Source: Bactericera cockerelli
Lineage: Eukaryota > Arthropoda > Insecta > Hemiptera > Triozidae
NCBI GenBank assembly: GCA_024516035.1
Contig: CM044958.1
Coordinates: forward strand, 48,584,576-48,648,575
Direction of reading: 5' to 3'
DNA: 64,000 bases
Positions 21,030-31,475 of the stretch are shown here, in pieces. Both the position numbers and the translations under genes were made by a program. Position 1 is the first letter of the stretch. Each line of letters begins with the position of its first letter. The notes under the pieces were generated by a model, which worked only from the letters and a program-made list of their open reading frames with translations, ran no database searches and was not told where the DNA came from.

Positions 21030-21425
21030 ATCGCCTTATTGGCGATATAAAAACTGCCCAATTAGGACTATTAAGTCCCATTATTCCAGCAGTAAGCCCA
21101 AGATATAAGGGTTGGGTTAAAGAGATTGCAACAGGTAATAACCCCGCCCTCTAGGTAGGACTTTAGCTTCTTTCTCTTTTTTGTTCTTGTTTCTTTGCTT
21201 AATCTATTTAATTTTCCTTTTTAATTTCATTGTATTTTACTGTATATATATTTTTGTTCTATTACCTAATAAAGCTTACTATAATAATAATAAGACGTAA
21301 TATTATATGTGGTAAAAATCCCAAATGGAAGATAACTTGTCATGTCCCGGCTGGGTTTCGAACCCGCGACCTCTAGTATCTGTGGATTTACAGAGTGCCG
21401 CCTTTACCACTGAGCTACCGGACAA
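21030..21425 (-). repeat. SINE-A copy split by Rep-C
   Basis: Tail side at 21030-21096 (tatcgccttatt; cccattattccagcagtaag) and head side at 21291-21425 (aaatcccaaatggaagataa; gggtttcgaacccgcgacct; ccactgagctaccgg). A Rep-C element lies between. Confidence 0.8.
21097..21290 (+). repeat. Rep-C copy inserted in SINE-A
   Basis: Starts agggttgggttaaagagatt, has aataaccccgccctct and ends tctattacctaataaagctt followed by (ata)n. The aataaa-like motif just before the tail suggests reverse transcription of a polyadenylated or A/T-tailed RNA. Confidence 0.75.
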
Positions 21426-21709
21426 TTTGTGTGATTTTGCACTTTTTTCCAAGAATTTTTTCTCATTTATGCATGTGCAAACAAGTCGGATACAATGACA
21501 GTATTTATCATGATATTTTCAGAGAGATTAACATATACAGGGTGTCCCAAGCATACGTCGCGTGGGTGTCGACAAAATGATTCGTGTGATTTTTTTCCAT
21601 GATCTTATCCATTTATCTTTCTCTCTATTAAAATGTACACCAGGTCTAATAGACAGTATTCATCATACTGTGTTCACATTTATGAAATAAACAGGGCCTC
21701 CTTGCTATT

Positions 21710-22165
21710 ATTCGCCTAATTTATCAACGAGCTTTCTGAGAAAAAAAATTCCGACATTTGCAATACTGATTCCATGTATTACCAATTGCAAAAAGGCGGA
21801 TTTTTATAAGGAATTGTAGAAAATTTGATAACACGTTAAAAATGGCTGCCAAGACGTGGTTCGATTAAATAGTCTCTCTGTAAAAAACCACATCAGCACT
21901 ATAATTAATTTTTTTTGAGGTGAAATTTAATAACTTTAACTCCACCCTGTCAGCGAAACTATTGGGTCCTCATTACACCTAATTTGCATATTTATTGGTC
22001 CTTAACAACTCGTAAACTTAATATACAGGGTGGTTTTGTTAGGAGGTGACAAAAACTATAGTGAATTCTACAGACTGAAGTCAATTTAATTATGATAAGT
22101 CAACAGAATTACGTCCTAATAACAACATTTATGTACCAGACACAAAACACGATCTTCCTAATATA
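21710..22165. other. no gene seen
   Basis: AT-rich. A terminus-like tatacagggtggttttgtta at 22021 resembles mariner-type ends, but no partner end was found. Confidence 0.4.
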
Positions 22166-22169
22166 ACAT

Positions 22170-22250
22170 CGTCTTATTTGCCTGACTTGGGTTTCGAACT
22201 AGCGACCTCCAGGTTGAGAGTCCGCTGCCTTATAGATGAAGCTTTTTTCT
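22170..22250 (-). repeat. SINE-C head fragment
   Basis: cttgggtttcgaactagcga then cctccaggttgagagtccgc is the reverse of a SINE-C head with box B. Confidence 0.6.
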
Positions 22251-22904
22251 TCTTCAATTAATTACTTTTTTGATTAACAAAACATAACAATCAACAATGA
22301 AAGAAATAGATAAAATGAGCTACTGATGAGGTCGGTGTAAACTTCATTTTATTTAGCAGTTTTATTCCGTACAGACACACGTGTACGACTGGTGGTACAC
22401 ACGGTCGTCAAAGTGTGAATAGTCATCCATGACTCTTTAGTTATTTAAAATTTGTCATTTTCTATTTTAGTGTGAAAATATGACTTTTTTCAAGAAATTT
22501 GCAAAAGATGACGTTTTAGTATGATGTCATGACTTCATGACATTTGACAAGCTCTGCTAATTACACGTGTGGATCTAGATTCTAGAGGTGTCAGTAGTCA
22601 AGTTTCGACCTGATTAGCCGCGGCCTTTGCTATATGTCTTAGTAGGACATAGTGTCAATGAATGACTTGGCCCAACAACATTTCCCCACACTTACGGCTT
22701 TGAATTAATAAGCCGGAGGTAAAGTTATGTATTCGGTACACCGTTTGATGTCACTTGAATGAAACGCATTACCATAATTGCTTATCTCAATCGAACAGTC
22801 GAACATGGTCCAATTGTTGGGTGACCCACCCAATGCATCGGTTTTTCCTCGTTAATTTGAGAGAAACACCGACGTCTATTTAGAACTATTGTGACCAGTT
22901 GATT

Positions 22905-23155
22905 GTATCTGGTTTTAACGTCCTGATAAGTAGTCAGGACGCGCGGCTTTACCCTCCATTCGCTTTGAATCGTTCCATCTACTCACTTTTACCTCACCCA
23001 GCCTGGGTAGGCCGGTATTTCCAGCCACACGTGTTTGGAGGGAAAATATTTTTATTCCAAAAGTCTGCCCCAACCGGTAATCGAACTCGAGACGTCTAGC
23101 TCTAGACTATGGGCACTTGGGCAGTAGTCACAACCATTGCACCACGGAGGTTAGC
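22905..23155 (-). repeat. SINE-E copy
   Basis: Reverse of the SINE-E order: ggttttaacgtcctgataag, accctccattcgct, cctcacccagcctgggtagg, cgtgtttggaggg, and head ggtaatcgaactcgagacg, ending gcaccacggagg. Confidence 0.8.
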
Positions 23156-23214
23156 CACTGACAGTCTAAATAAAGCATGTATATTTGGATCAATAAGATT
23201 AGTAGTCAATGTGG

Positions 23215-23450
23215 CCGAATGTGTTAATGCAATGCACACATGGTGACCTGGGTTCCATCCCATGCGGGCAGGAATTTTTCTGCTCTGTACATGGATGTTC
23301 GGGGTCCACTCATACCTCGTGAGGAAAAATGAGTAGCTGCTTTAATGTTAGCAGCGACCAGTGGCGAGTTATAGGCAAAAAGAAGATATTAGCATATTAA
23401 AGATACGGAAAAGTCCTATAATTCTGCGCTACCCACTAAATTTGTGATGT
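23215..23450 (+). repeat. SINE-D copy, near full length
   Basis: Head with box B-like gggttccatccc. Then gcaggaatttttctgctctg, ttcggggtccactcatacct, gcagcgaccagtggcgagtt, and tail gaaaagtcctataattctgc then gctaccca. Confidence 0.75.
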
Positions 23451-23544
23451 AATAACTCAAAGAAACACATTTTTATTATTAATTTGAGAATTGTTTGATG
23501 ACTCTTGTATAGGAAACGAGAAAGGAATGGTTTTTTTTTTCTTT

Positions 23545-23720
23545 TCAAAGATGACTGTTTCATAGTCATTTTATTTCGTAGCCATGAAACAGCAACTACT
23601 GTCGCCGCTTGTGGTCTGTGTTGTGGCTTATCCATCCCGTAGTATGCCTCCCATCTATGTGGGGGAGAAGTGATACAATTCTTAATTCCCATCAAGCACC
23701 TCAATACTTCCCTTTAAGGT
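23545..23720 (-). repeat. SINE-G 3' half
   Basis: Contains tttcgtagccatgaaacagc and atcccgtagtatgcctccc, the reverse of the SINE-G 3' body. Preceded by a T run (23530-23540) that marks the poly(A) tail. Confidence 0.75.
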
Positions 23721-24319
23721 GCTAGAATTTGCACCTGCCACGATATTAAGCCAAAATTCTTTAATAAATAACTAAAATAAATAAATATTAATAATTAATT
23801 ACATTGATGATCTCTATGTACATAATTGTACGAAATAATACATGACCATTCTGTTGTATGTACTTAAATCCAGCAATCTACAAAATTCTCGCTACATCAT
23901 CAGACACTCTCTCCATTTCAATCATTCCACTAAAACATTTACTCCGTTAAAAAACATGAAACAATAATATTAGTATTTTATTAATTTCAATCCCGCTTTT
24001 CGAACATGTCCAAAACTCCGCTACAGAAACTAATATTCACAACTAACAACACACAATTTATTAATAACTGTTTCCGGAAGCGGTTAGGATAAAAAAATAA
24101 ACAATTTTTTTTTTAAACTGAAACACTCACGATTGTGGAAATTATTTCCAGCTTGTCACTCAGTTCAATCTGATATTAAAGCAAAATAAACCACCGAGTA
24201 TCGACTACAGGATGTGTTATGATTTGCTTTTAATAATTACAAAAAAAAGAGAGAATTATTTTTTCTTCTTTTTTTCGAGAAGGGATTGATTAATTTAATT
24301 TTTTTCCAATCGTTATACA

Positions 24320-24365
24320 TTCTAGGGTTTGGTGGAAGAGATTGCCGCAGGCTTGCTTATAAGTA
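24320..24365 (+). repeat. short Rep-C fragment
   Basis: ctagggtttggtggaagaga then ttgccgcaggc; truncated where the SINE-B copy begins. Confidence 0.45.
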
Positions 24366-24367
24366 GA

Positions 24368-24580
24368 ACCGTGCAGTGGTAGTCAAGTGGTTAACGCGCT
24401 GGTCTGGTAATCCAGGTAGCGTAGGGATCCGTTGGTTCGAATCCTATACCCAGCGCATGAAATTTTCCTCATTAGTTCAAGTTTGCGAACACATAATAAT
24501 AAGACTCTGATTTTTAGGTGGTAGAAAATGAATTGAGCATTATCAACCTCGCGTGGTGGTTACCTTCCACATTTTATTAT
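24368..24580 (+). repeat. SINE-B copy
   Basis: cagtggtagtcaagtggtta, then aacgcgctggtctggtaatc, then gatccgttggttcgaatcc. The full body follows to gtggttaccttccac and (att)n. Confidence 0.85.
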
Positions 24581-24739
24581 TATTTATTTATCTAATTTAC
24601 GGCGTTTACCCATTTAAACAGTATCCCGAAGAAAAATAAAATTAATATTAAATTAAATTTAAAGGATAGATCTGAGAACATCACTTTTTCTCTCAATATT
24701 GAATGTTATATATTATACTAGTAGAAAACATTTTACTCA

Positions 24740-24950
24740 GTCAGAGATCGAACCCGGGTCACTTGCATACACGTCGAGTGCACTACTCAGATGCCAACTC
24801 TATCACGATCTCAGTAGTTTGATCGAAGGCGGTAGACTTGTAACCTGGAGGTCGGTGGTTCGAGACCCAATTTCGGTAAAATTTTAGCAGCGTGAGTTTC
24901 AGTAGTTATGGCATATAGCAAAAATAATTCACACAAATATGATAACTTTC
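24740..24950. repeat. SINE-D head fragment (-, 24740-24800) next to SINE-C (+, 24812-24950)
   Basis: gagatcgaacccgggtcact is the reverse of a tRNA-like box B. It is followed by a + strand SINE-C with cagtagtttgatcgaaggcg, ggtcggtggttcgagac and the aaaatttta..cgtgagttt body. Confidence 0.6.
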
Positions 24951-25178
24951 TAGCCAGTCGGTCAAGATCAACAGAGCCTACTTATTATACTATGCCTGGA
25001 CATAAAGATGCTATCCATTACCTTGGGATGTAGCCTCTGATGTTTAGACAGCATTATGCAAGACAGAGTGATTACACTGTATCAAAATTTATAGGTTGTA
25101 ACTAACCTTCCTAAATTGCCCATTATAAATATTGTGAACATAACTTGTCAACATAACTATAATTGGGTCTGTTTGAGT

Positions 25179-25270
25179 GTGTGTGTGTGAGAGAGAGAGA
25201 GAGACAGAGAGAGAGAGACATAGAGAGAGAGAGAGAGAGGGGAGAGAGAGAGAGAGAGAGAGAGAGAGGG
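25179..25270 (+). repeat. (GA)n microsatellite
   Basis: Starts with (gt)n, then an interrupted (ga)n tract to 25268. The Leu/Ser frame on the minus strand is an artefact of it. Confidence 0.95.
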
Positions 25271-25355
25271 AATTTTTGAATTTGAATTATTTGCTTTATT
25301 GACAATAAATTATTAATACAATATTGTTACCTCTTAAGCTAATTCTATAACTTAC
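25271..25355 (-). repeat. LINE 3' end with (TTCAAA)n-type tail
   Basis: Reverse complement ends with caataaagcaaataattcaa and attcaaaaatt. This matches the 3' end of the LINE fragment at 27525-27746. Followed at once by a HINE-like copy. Confidence 0.5.
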
Positions 25356-25612
25356 TAGCCGTTTGCCCGTGCTTTGCAACGGGACTAAATTTCAAATTTA
25401 CTAAGGCATGGCCGTACTGCTGGACAGCAATGCCTTTTTGAACTTTTTATAATTTTTCTGGACAAAGCGATAATGGTTTTGGGGGGATCAATTCTGAGAC
25501 ATTTTTCGCTATCTCTTACCGTTTTGGCTAAACAACTCCGGGCAAACAAACATAGGTAGGTAGGTAGGTAGGTAGGTAGGTAGTCCTTTTTTCTGTTTTA
25601 TATATAGAGATT
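25356..25612 (+). mobile_element. HINE-like element, second copy of the 9785 family
   Basis: Nearly identical to 9785-10041: ctagccgtttgcccgtgctt to tctgttttatatatagagat. The G run is shorter, and a (ggta)n tract replaces part of the (aaac)n tract. Confidence 0.75.
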
Positions 25613-25974
25613 TAGAGGTAAGCTCTCTCATACATAACTTAACTCAAAATTATTGTTATTATGACAGAACAAAAATCAGAGAAATAACATAGGTAATAAT
25701 ATATCAACAATATCTGAATATTGCGCATATCTAAATAATAATGAATGTACATAGTGAAAAAAAATAATATTCCCATTTAAATATACTAAAATATTATACT
25801 AATCAATTACTTTGTAAAATTGATTTTTAGTAAGGTCTACAAAGGATACGAATGTCGTGTGGGAAGACAATATTATTATTAGAGATAGTGAACAGTAGTT
25901 TTCATTTAGTCACCGAAGATAAGCTACGTCCATGCACAAGGCTGGGTGAGTTTAATTTGAGTATCTGGTTTGTG

Positions 25975-26594
25975 TTAGAGAAAGAGAATAAGAAAGAGAA
26001 AAAAGAAAAAGAAAGAAAAATATGAAAAAAATTGAAATCGGAACAAAATAAATATTTATTTTTTCACAAAAACGAACACAATACTTCCGATTTCGAATAT
26101 TAGAAATTTCTCGGAAGTAATAGAAAGAAAGAGTATAAATAAATAATCACTCATAATAAAGAGTGAAAATTAGAAGAGAGATGAAATTTAAGAAGAAAGA
26201 GAAGTATAATAGAGAGAAAGCATGTGAGTAAGAGAGAAAGCGAATGAGAAACAGAGACAGAGAGATAGAGAAAGAGAAGGAAGATGAGGAAAAATTAGTG
26301 AAAAAAGAACAGACAAAGTGTCTCTCCTGAGATATTTAAGAGTAAAACAAATGGTAAATAGATAAATAGAGAGAGAGAGACAAGAAGAAAATGAGGAAAA
26401 TTGAGTGAAAAAAGAGCAGACAAAACGTCTCTCTTGAGGAACCTTACGAGTATCAGGATGATAGGAGTCACAGGATAAACTCTGTAATTAGTAAGATGCC
26501 ACTTGACACAGAAACCATGCAAGCAAATACTGAATCAACTGAATGGGGAGGAGAGAGAGAGAAGAAAAGGGTGAGAGAAGGGTTGTGTGAGAGA

Positions 26595-26642
<48 letters not shown>

Positions 26643-27120
26643 GATAGCGGAAAAGGGTGAGAAAGGCAGAAATAGAGATAAATAAACAAAGAGGGAGGGA
26701 GAGAGAAAAATAATGAGAAAAGGTGAAGGAGGTATAGGCAAGAAATGTGTAAGGGAAGAGATAGGGAGAGAAGAAAGAAGAGAGAAAGAGACATAGAGAA
26801 GAAAAAGAGAGAGAGATAAGGGGATAGGGTGAAAGGGAAAAAGCGAAAGAGATAGAGAAATAAAAAGAGTGAGAGGAAGATGAAGATAGGGACAAAAGGA
26901 AAGACACAAGGAGAAGAAATAGAGAGAAAGGAAGAGATAAAAAACCATTGCGAATACGAGATAGAGAGGGAGAGAGAGTGAGAGAAAGAGAAAGAGAGAA
27001 AGAGGCGGTTAGGGTAAATGACAGTAACCATGTAAACAAATACAGGAATGGGAGGAGGAATGGGAGTAAGAGGAGTAAGAGGAGGAGGTAGAATAGGAGG
27101 AGTCTAAGAAGGAGAGAAAG
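25975..27120 (+). repeat. purine-rich (GA/AAAG) low-complexity block
   Basis: About 1.1 kb with strong purine bias on the + strand, including a pure (ga)n core at 26596-26637. The long minus-strand frames here are Ser/Leu/Phe low-complexity and not genes. A near-repeat of agacaaa.tgtctctc and gag.aaattgagtgaaaaaag occurs at 26285-26330 and 26390-26435. Confidence 0.9.
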
Positions 27121-27524
27121 AGAGATTATGGACGAGTTTTATTTTTTAATACGCTCAACCGTTTAAACTTGTTCAGGCGTTTGAAAATCTTCAACATTAA
27201 TTTTATTCACTACGCAAAAACCGTGAATGATGACGTCATGAATTTTACGTCTTGGAAAATTATAACTGTACAGGTTGTATAAATATTTTTATATACATCT
27301 ATGTATAAAAAATGGCAAAAAAAAAAACGTTAGTAACAGCCACTTTATCGATCAAACTACTGAGGTCGGTATTATGTCTTTTATTTACAATGATTAAGCT
27401 AGTGTGTTATTATTTATGTTATCTATTTACGTATGCATCAGTGTATCAGACAATCGGACCATATGCATCTTAAATGCATGTACTAAGGTAGCCGCTAGAT
27501 GTAAAGTAGTGGAAGGGGTAGATA
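27121..27524. other. no gene seen; short SINE-C remnant
   Basis: Contains a palindromic tgatgacgtcatga (27228-27241), a CRE-like site by sequence only. A reverse SINE-C head piece (atcgatcaaactactgaggt) lies near 27348. Confidence 0.4.
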
Positions 27525-28185
27525 CATTAATATTTGAATTTGAATTTGAATACTTTTATTTATTTATACAAGAAAGATATTATAAACAATACATCTCCTA
27601 TAAGCTAAGTCTAACTTCTGAGGAGACGTTTCTCTTCCTCATCCTACGTATTGGGCTATTACAAAATCAAATTAAAATAATAAAAAAAGAGGATTGAAAT
27701 GAAAAGTACATACATATTGAACTTAAATTCTATGGAATTGATACATCTATTGTTCGTTAGTCGTGTCATCTAGTAATTTAGTTTTTAGGAGTCGTTTAAC
27801 AACATTAGTATTTTGTTCGTTTAGAAACTCAGTACAGTACTGGTCCAAAAGACGAGGAATTTTAAAGTGTAACTTGCGTTCTCCGTATTTCGTTATGGGG
27901 AGGTAACTTTGGAACTTTTTTTTATGTCTAAGTTGGTACTCGACCTCTATTGTAGTTCTAAACCTGTCGTCAAAGAAATGGTCTGTGAGAAGTATAAAGT
28001 TGGAAAGTTGCTTAGGAGACATTAATGTTGTTTTTATGGGGTGATCTTTAAATAGAAAATTTTGTATTTTTTTCAAGATGTTATTCAGGGGTTTTAGACA
28101 GTATTCTGGGCTGAAAGTGTATAATGTTATACCCCGTATCTAATGAGGGATTCAACTAATGAAAAATAAATGGAAAATAAATAAA
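27525..28185 (-). pseudogene. 5'-truncated LINE: reverse transcriptase C-terminus plus 3' untranslated tail
   Basis: The minus strand encodes LFSIYFSLVESLIRYG, then after a one-base frameshift near 28132 ITLYTFSPEYCLKPLNNILK. It continues through LRHKKKFQSYLPITKYGERK and FKIPRLLDQYC to a TAG at 27747-27749. Motifs like 'SLVESLIRYGI.LY' and the basic 'PRLLD..' ending are typical of the thumb and C-terminal region of non-LTR reverse transcriptases, as far as I recall. The ~220-bp 3' untranslated region ends in repeated attcaa. The 5' end stops exactly where the HINE-like copy at 28193 begins. Clade not determined. Confidence 0.7.
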
Positions 28186-28192
28186 TAAAAAA

Positions 28193-28712
28193 TCTGGTGT
28201 AAACATCACACGACTTTCCTTATCATAATTATAAGGAATTGGAACAGGACCAAAAGCCACTGGTGACTCAAAGGTAACATTTAGCTAAAAATCAATATCA
28301 AATTCGTAATCAGCACCTCAAAATCATTGGATTTGATATGTCACAACCCCCATCTACGATAAATAATAAAAAAGTTAATCAAAGCGGGTCCCCCCCAAAA
28401 TACCGGTAAATTGGGGCCGAGGTCCGAAAAGTTCAAGATATCAAAAAAATGATCAGAAGAGACCCCTATTATTTTTTTAATCTAAGACATAATTGTTCTA
28501 TAATATTTTTTTGTATCTTTAACCAATTCAAAGAAGCGGCACTTGCGGCCAATATTTGCGGTCCTGCGGCCGCAGTCTGCGGCCGATTGCAACCAAAAGT
28601 TTCGTGGTTCGTCTGGTGTATAATTATAATTAGCATACCAAATTTCAAGTCTCTAGCTCTTACCGTTCTCGAGATATCCTGTTTACACACAGACAGACAG
28701 ACAGACAGACAG

Positions 28713-28758
<46 letters not shown>

Positions 28759-28888
28759 GCACGGACCAATGGCTGAAAACAACTTTTTTGGTATCCTGAG
28801 GCTATAGTTCGTCCAGAAATATGAAAAACTGGGTAGGTCAAATTTTCGACGAATACAATACTTTCCTTATTATAGGATAAGGAAAGTA
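28193..28888 (-). mobile_element. HINE-like element with (GTCT)n core, copy 3
   Basis: Same family and orientation as copy 1, but closer in sequence to copy 2. The microsatellite (28689-28758) is longer and has one gacg interruption. Ends at the ctttccttattataggataa hairpin. Confidence 0.85.
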
Positions 28889-29052
28889 AAAATAATAATG
28901 TATGTTTATAATAGGTACCTATCGACGTAATGTATACCCAAGTATCGATGTGAGTGTGATTTATCATAAGTGATGGATTAATTTTAAGCTTCAAGTTTTC
29001 AAGAATAAATACAGGGTGACTCAAAAGTCCAGTAAATAAAAATAACTAAAGA

Positions 29053-29225
29053 TATGAAAGTTGAATGCACCGGTTCTCGTAGGATCACCGAAGTTAAGCA
29101 ATGTATGTACATCGAGGTGAAGACTTCGTGATGCTAATAGCATTCTGGTCCAACTTAGGCTGGGTGATGTTAATGTGGGTAGCATGTCGTGATATGACCA
29201 TGCAGTTGAAAGCGACGTTATGATA
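29053..29225 (+). repeat. 5S-SINE, box C-less subfamily, 5'-truncated
   Basis: Begins at gttgaatgcaccggttctcg and has gatcaccgaagttaagcaa. Then gacttcgtgatgct joins directly to the core (ggctgggtgatgttaatgtg). Part of the core is deleted before cgtgatatgaccatgcagtt. A mariner-like cagggtgactcaaaag lies just upstream. Confidence 0.8.
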
Positions 29226-29375
29226 ACTTACTAATTCTGTTTCGATTGTCCTTGATATTGAAGATCTACATCTAAATGAAATTTCTAACTTACTGAGATA
29301 CTAGTACTGTATAACTCCGAAATGATAAAACATGGAAAGATGAAACTTAGCGCTGTAATTATACACAGCCTATTA

Positions 29376-29640
29376 GCCAGCGTCGATGGCATGTTGAATA
29401 CACCGGTTCCCTTCAGAACACCGAAGTTAAGCGACATCCAGCGAGGTTAAGACTTGGATGGGTGACCATTCAAATTCTAATTCTCGTGACGCTGGCTTTT
29501 CCCGGCCCCACTCAGGCTGGGTGAGGTCAATGTGAGTAGCAGGTTTGTGAGTTTCCTGCGAATGGAGGGTAAAACCCCCGTCGTGATATGACCATGGCAG
29601 TTGAAAGCGACGTTAAACCCCACTTTAAAAAAAAAAAAAA
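29376..29640 (+). repeat. 5S-SINE, full length, box C retained, poly(A) tail
   Basis: The first ~105 bp follow 5S rRNA: gccagcgtcgatggcatgtt, gaatacaccggttccc, accgaagttaagcgaca, and box C-like cttggatgggtgacc, closing with gtgacgctggc. Then come the core (cccactcaggctgggtgagg) and gaatggagggtaaaaccccc. The tail is ccatggcagttgaaagcgac, gttaaacccc and A13. The best reference copy. Confidence 0.92.
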
Positions 29641-30227
29641 ATACACAGCCTACGTATACTACGTAAGGGCTGATATTATTGACCTAAAATAACCAATAAA
29701 AATCCCATCAAATTTCATTTCAAAATTGGTAAAAACCAGGTGTTGGAGGCTGAGTGGGTGGACACAACATTTGCAAATGCCTCATTTAATAATTTAATTT
29801 TAAAATTTCCAATGGCTGCAAATTATTAGAATTAAAATAATGTATTATTAGGAAAGTACTTGCAATTTTTTTGTAAAAAATCCGTCCCACGGCATAACAC
29901 AATGCTTACTCTCATATTAGTTCAAAGTCGAAATCACCGAAAGAAATTTTGTACGTATTAGGTACCTACCAAAAGTTTAGTGCCATGTGAGTAAATTTCG
30001 GTTCATTGAACTCCTAGTGATTCTCGTTAGTTTGGAACTGTCTAGAACTCTATAAGAACTTAAATATGCGATCTACGCAAATTTTGTAAATGTGAAAATT
30101 TCAGTTAAAAGACTATTGCCCCAACAGTTTAATTACAAGAGTAAGTAAAAGTAAATAAGCATAGTTAATTTTGAAAATGTCATCTTAAGCCAGGCTGTCC
30201 CATAATATCAAGAAAAAAGTCGAACCC

Positions 30228-30480
30228 AAATTAAATGCACCAGTTCTCGTTCTGTCACTGAAGTTAAGCAACTTACAGCGAGGTTAGGACGTGGATGAGT
30301 GACCATTCAAATTAGACCCTGGCTATTCTCGGCCGCACTCAGGCTGGGTGAGGTTTATTTGAGTAGATGATTTGAGAGATACCAGCTAATGGAGGTTAAA
30401 ACCCTCGTCGTGACATAAAAATAATGCTGTGTTCTCTCTGCTCCTCAATGCAACTGACTGAGGGAGTCACATTAAAACCT
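30228..30480 (+). repeat. 5S-SINE, older copy, box C retained
   Basis: aatgcaccagttctcgttct, ctgaagttaagcaactt, ggatgagtgaccattcaaat, then the core cactcaggctgggtgaggtt and ggaggttaaaaccctcgtcg. More diverged than 29376. Confidence 0.85.
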
Positions 30481-30754
30481 TTAAATTGCTAATGCTCATA
30501 ATTAACAGAAATAATTTTTCGAATGATATTTTAAGTATTTATTGCTTTGTTGGAAATCACATAAAAAACCATGTTAACATTGATTTAACCAGGCACTTAA
30601 TGAGCACTAATTATGGTAATGTCAAAATAATACTAAATGGAATTGAAAACCATTAATAGGTACACAGAAAATTTACAACATAATTCTCAGCAAATATACA
30701 AACAAGCCACAAAAACGTGGCACTGAAAACTGACAATCAATTTTTTTGGATGAT

Positions 30755-30797
30755 TCCATTACTCTCCTTATTGTAGGATAAGGAAAGTGAAATGGAG
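30755..30797 (+). repeat. solo hairpin terminus of a HINE-like family
   Basis: gatgattccattactctcct then tattgtaggataaggaaagt forms a stem-loop. It matches the ends of the 12443/13128/28193 family and the terminus at 8838-8880, but with a different inner flank. Confidence 0.5.
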
Positions 30798-30845
30798 ATG
30801 ATATTAATATTATCAATATAAATTTATTAATAGTATCAATATAAT

Positions 30846-31014
30846 AATATCTACCATCTAAACTGGATATTAGATAAACCTAAATAAAAGAGAACGATTT
30901 CCAGGTCTAATTTACCTCTGATGTTCAAAGGAAAATAATTTCTTTTTAAGAGAAACCTGAATATAAGAGAATATCCTGTCCCTTGAGTTCTGTTATATCC
31001 AGGTTCGAATGTAG
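30846..31014. mobile_element. TA-type MITE, copy 2, worn left end
   Basis: The right end gttatatccaggttcgaatg matches the MITE at 10650. The left end is degraded (aaactggatattagataaac). The gga(t)ataagaga units are present inside. Confidence 0.55.
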
Positions 31015-31350
31015 CTTGATCCATAAGGCGATAAACTAGTAACTTGGAGGTCAGTGGTTCGAGCCACCAGCATAATAGCAAATATTTGGTCTCCTCAATC
31101 AAAAAGTCCTTTCAGTCAGACAATGTTTAAGGTATCATTAAAATGTGCCCTAATTTCCAGATATATGAGGAAAAAATAACTGACTTTAGAAGATTGATCG
31201 ATAAAAGAGCGGACTTGTAACCTGGAGGTCCGTGGTTCTAGTCCCAAGTTAAGCAAAAATACTTCCGATTTCTAATATATGAAATTTCTCGGAAGTAATT
31301 AGTATAGCGAGTTTGTGTAGTTGTGATATTACGATTGTGATCAACACAAA
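31013..31350 (+). repeat. two SINE-C copies in tandem orientation
   Basis: The first (31013-31090) has tagcttgatccataaggcga and box B gtggttcgagcc. The second (31185-31350) has gattgatcgataaaagagcg, cctggaggtccgtggttcta, and the body gcgagtttgtgtagttgtga. Confidence 0.7.
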
Positions 31351-31374
31351 TATGAAGTGCAAAAAGTAATAATA

Positions 31375-31475
31375 AGAGGAAAAACTCATGCATTGTGTGG
31401 GATTCGAACCAACGGATTCCCACGCTTACCTGGATTACCAGACTTGCGCCTTGACCACTCGACTAGTAACGCAGA
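31375..31475 (-). repeat. SINE-B head
   Basis: gtgggattcgaaccaacgga, then cctggattaccagacttgcg, then cttgaccactcgacta is the reverse of the SINE-B head. The body is truncated. Confidence 0.75.

Larger units (their letters stand above)
20880..21705 (+). repeat. three-unit ~155-bp tandem repeat interrupted by SINE-A
   Basis: A unit end (gtgttcatcatgctgtgttc, cagagatgaaatatac, gggtgtcccaa) occurs at 20928-20980, in variant form at 21490-21555, and again at 21645-21710. The spacing between the last two is about 155 bp. The first gap is longer by roughly the length of the inserted SINE-A (21030-21425). Confidence 0.65.

Noticed and set aside
21537..21560. acagggtgtccca as a transposon end
   Set aside because: It recurs as part of a ~155-bp tandem repeat and no matching inverted end was found.
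26468..27039. Three overlapping 137-187-codon frames on the minus strand
   Set aside because: They are Ser/Leu/Phe low-complexity products of the (GA)n tract, open in all three frames at once.
27228..27241. CRE-like palindrome tgatgacgtcatga as a real enhancer site
   Set aside because: A single 14-bp palindrome in 64 kb of AT-rich DNA is not evidence of function on its own.
29376..29500. Possible 5S rRNA gene
   Set aside because: Several 5S-conserved positions are changed. It continues into a SINE core and poly(A), with no T-run terminator after the 5S part.
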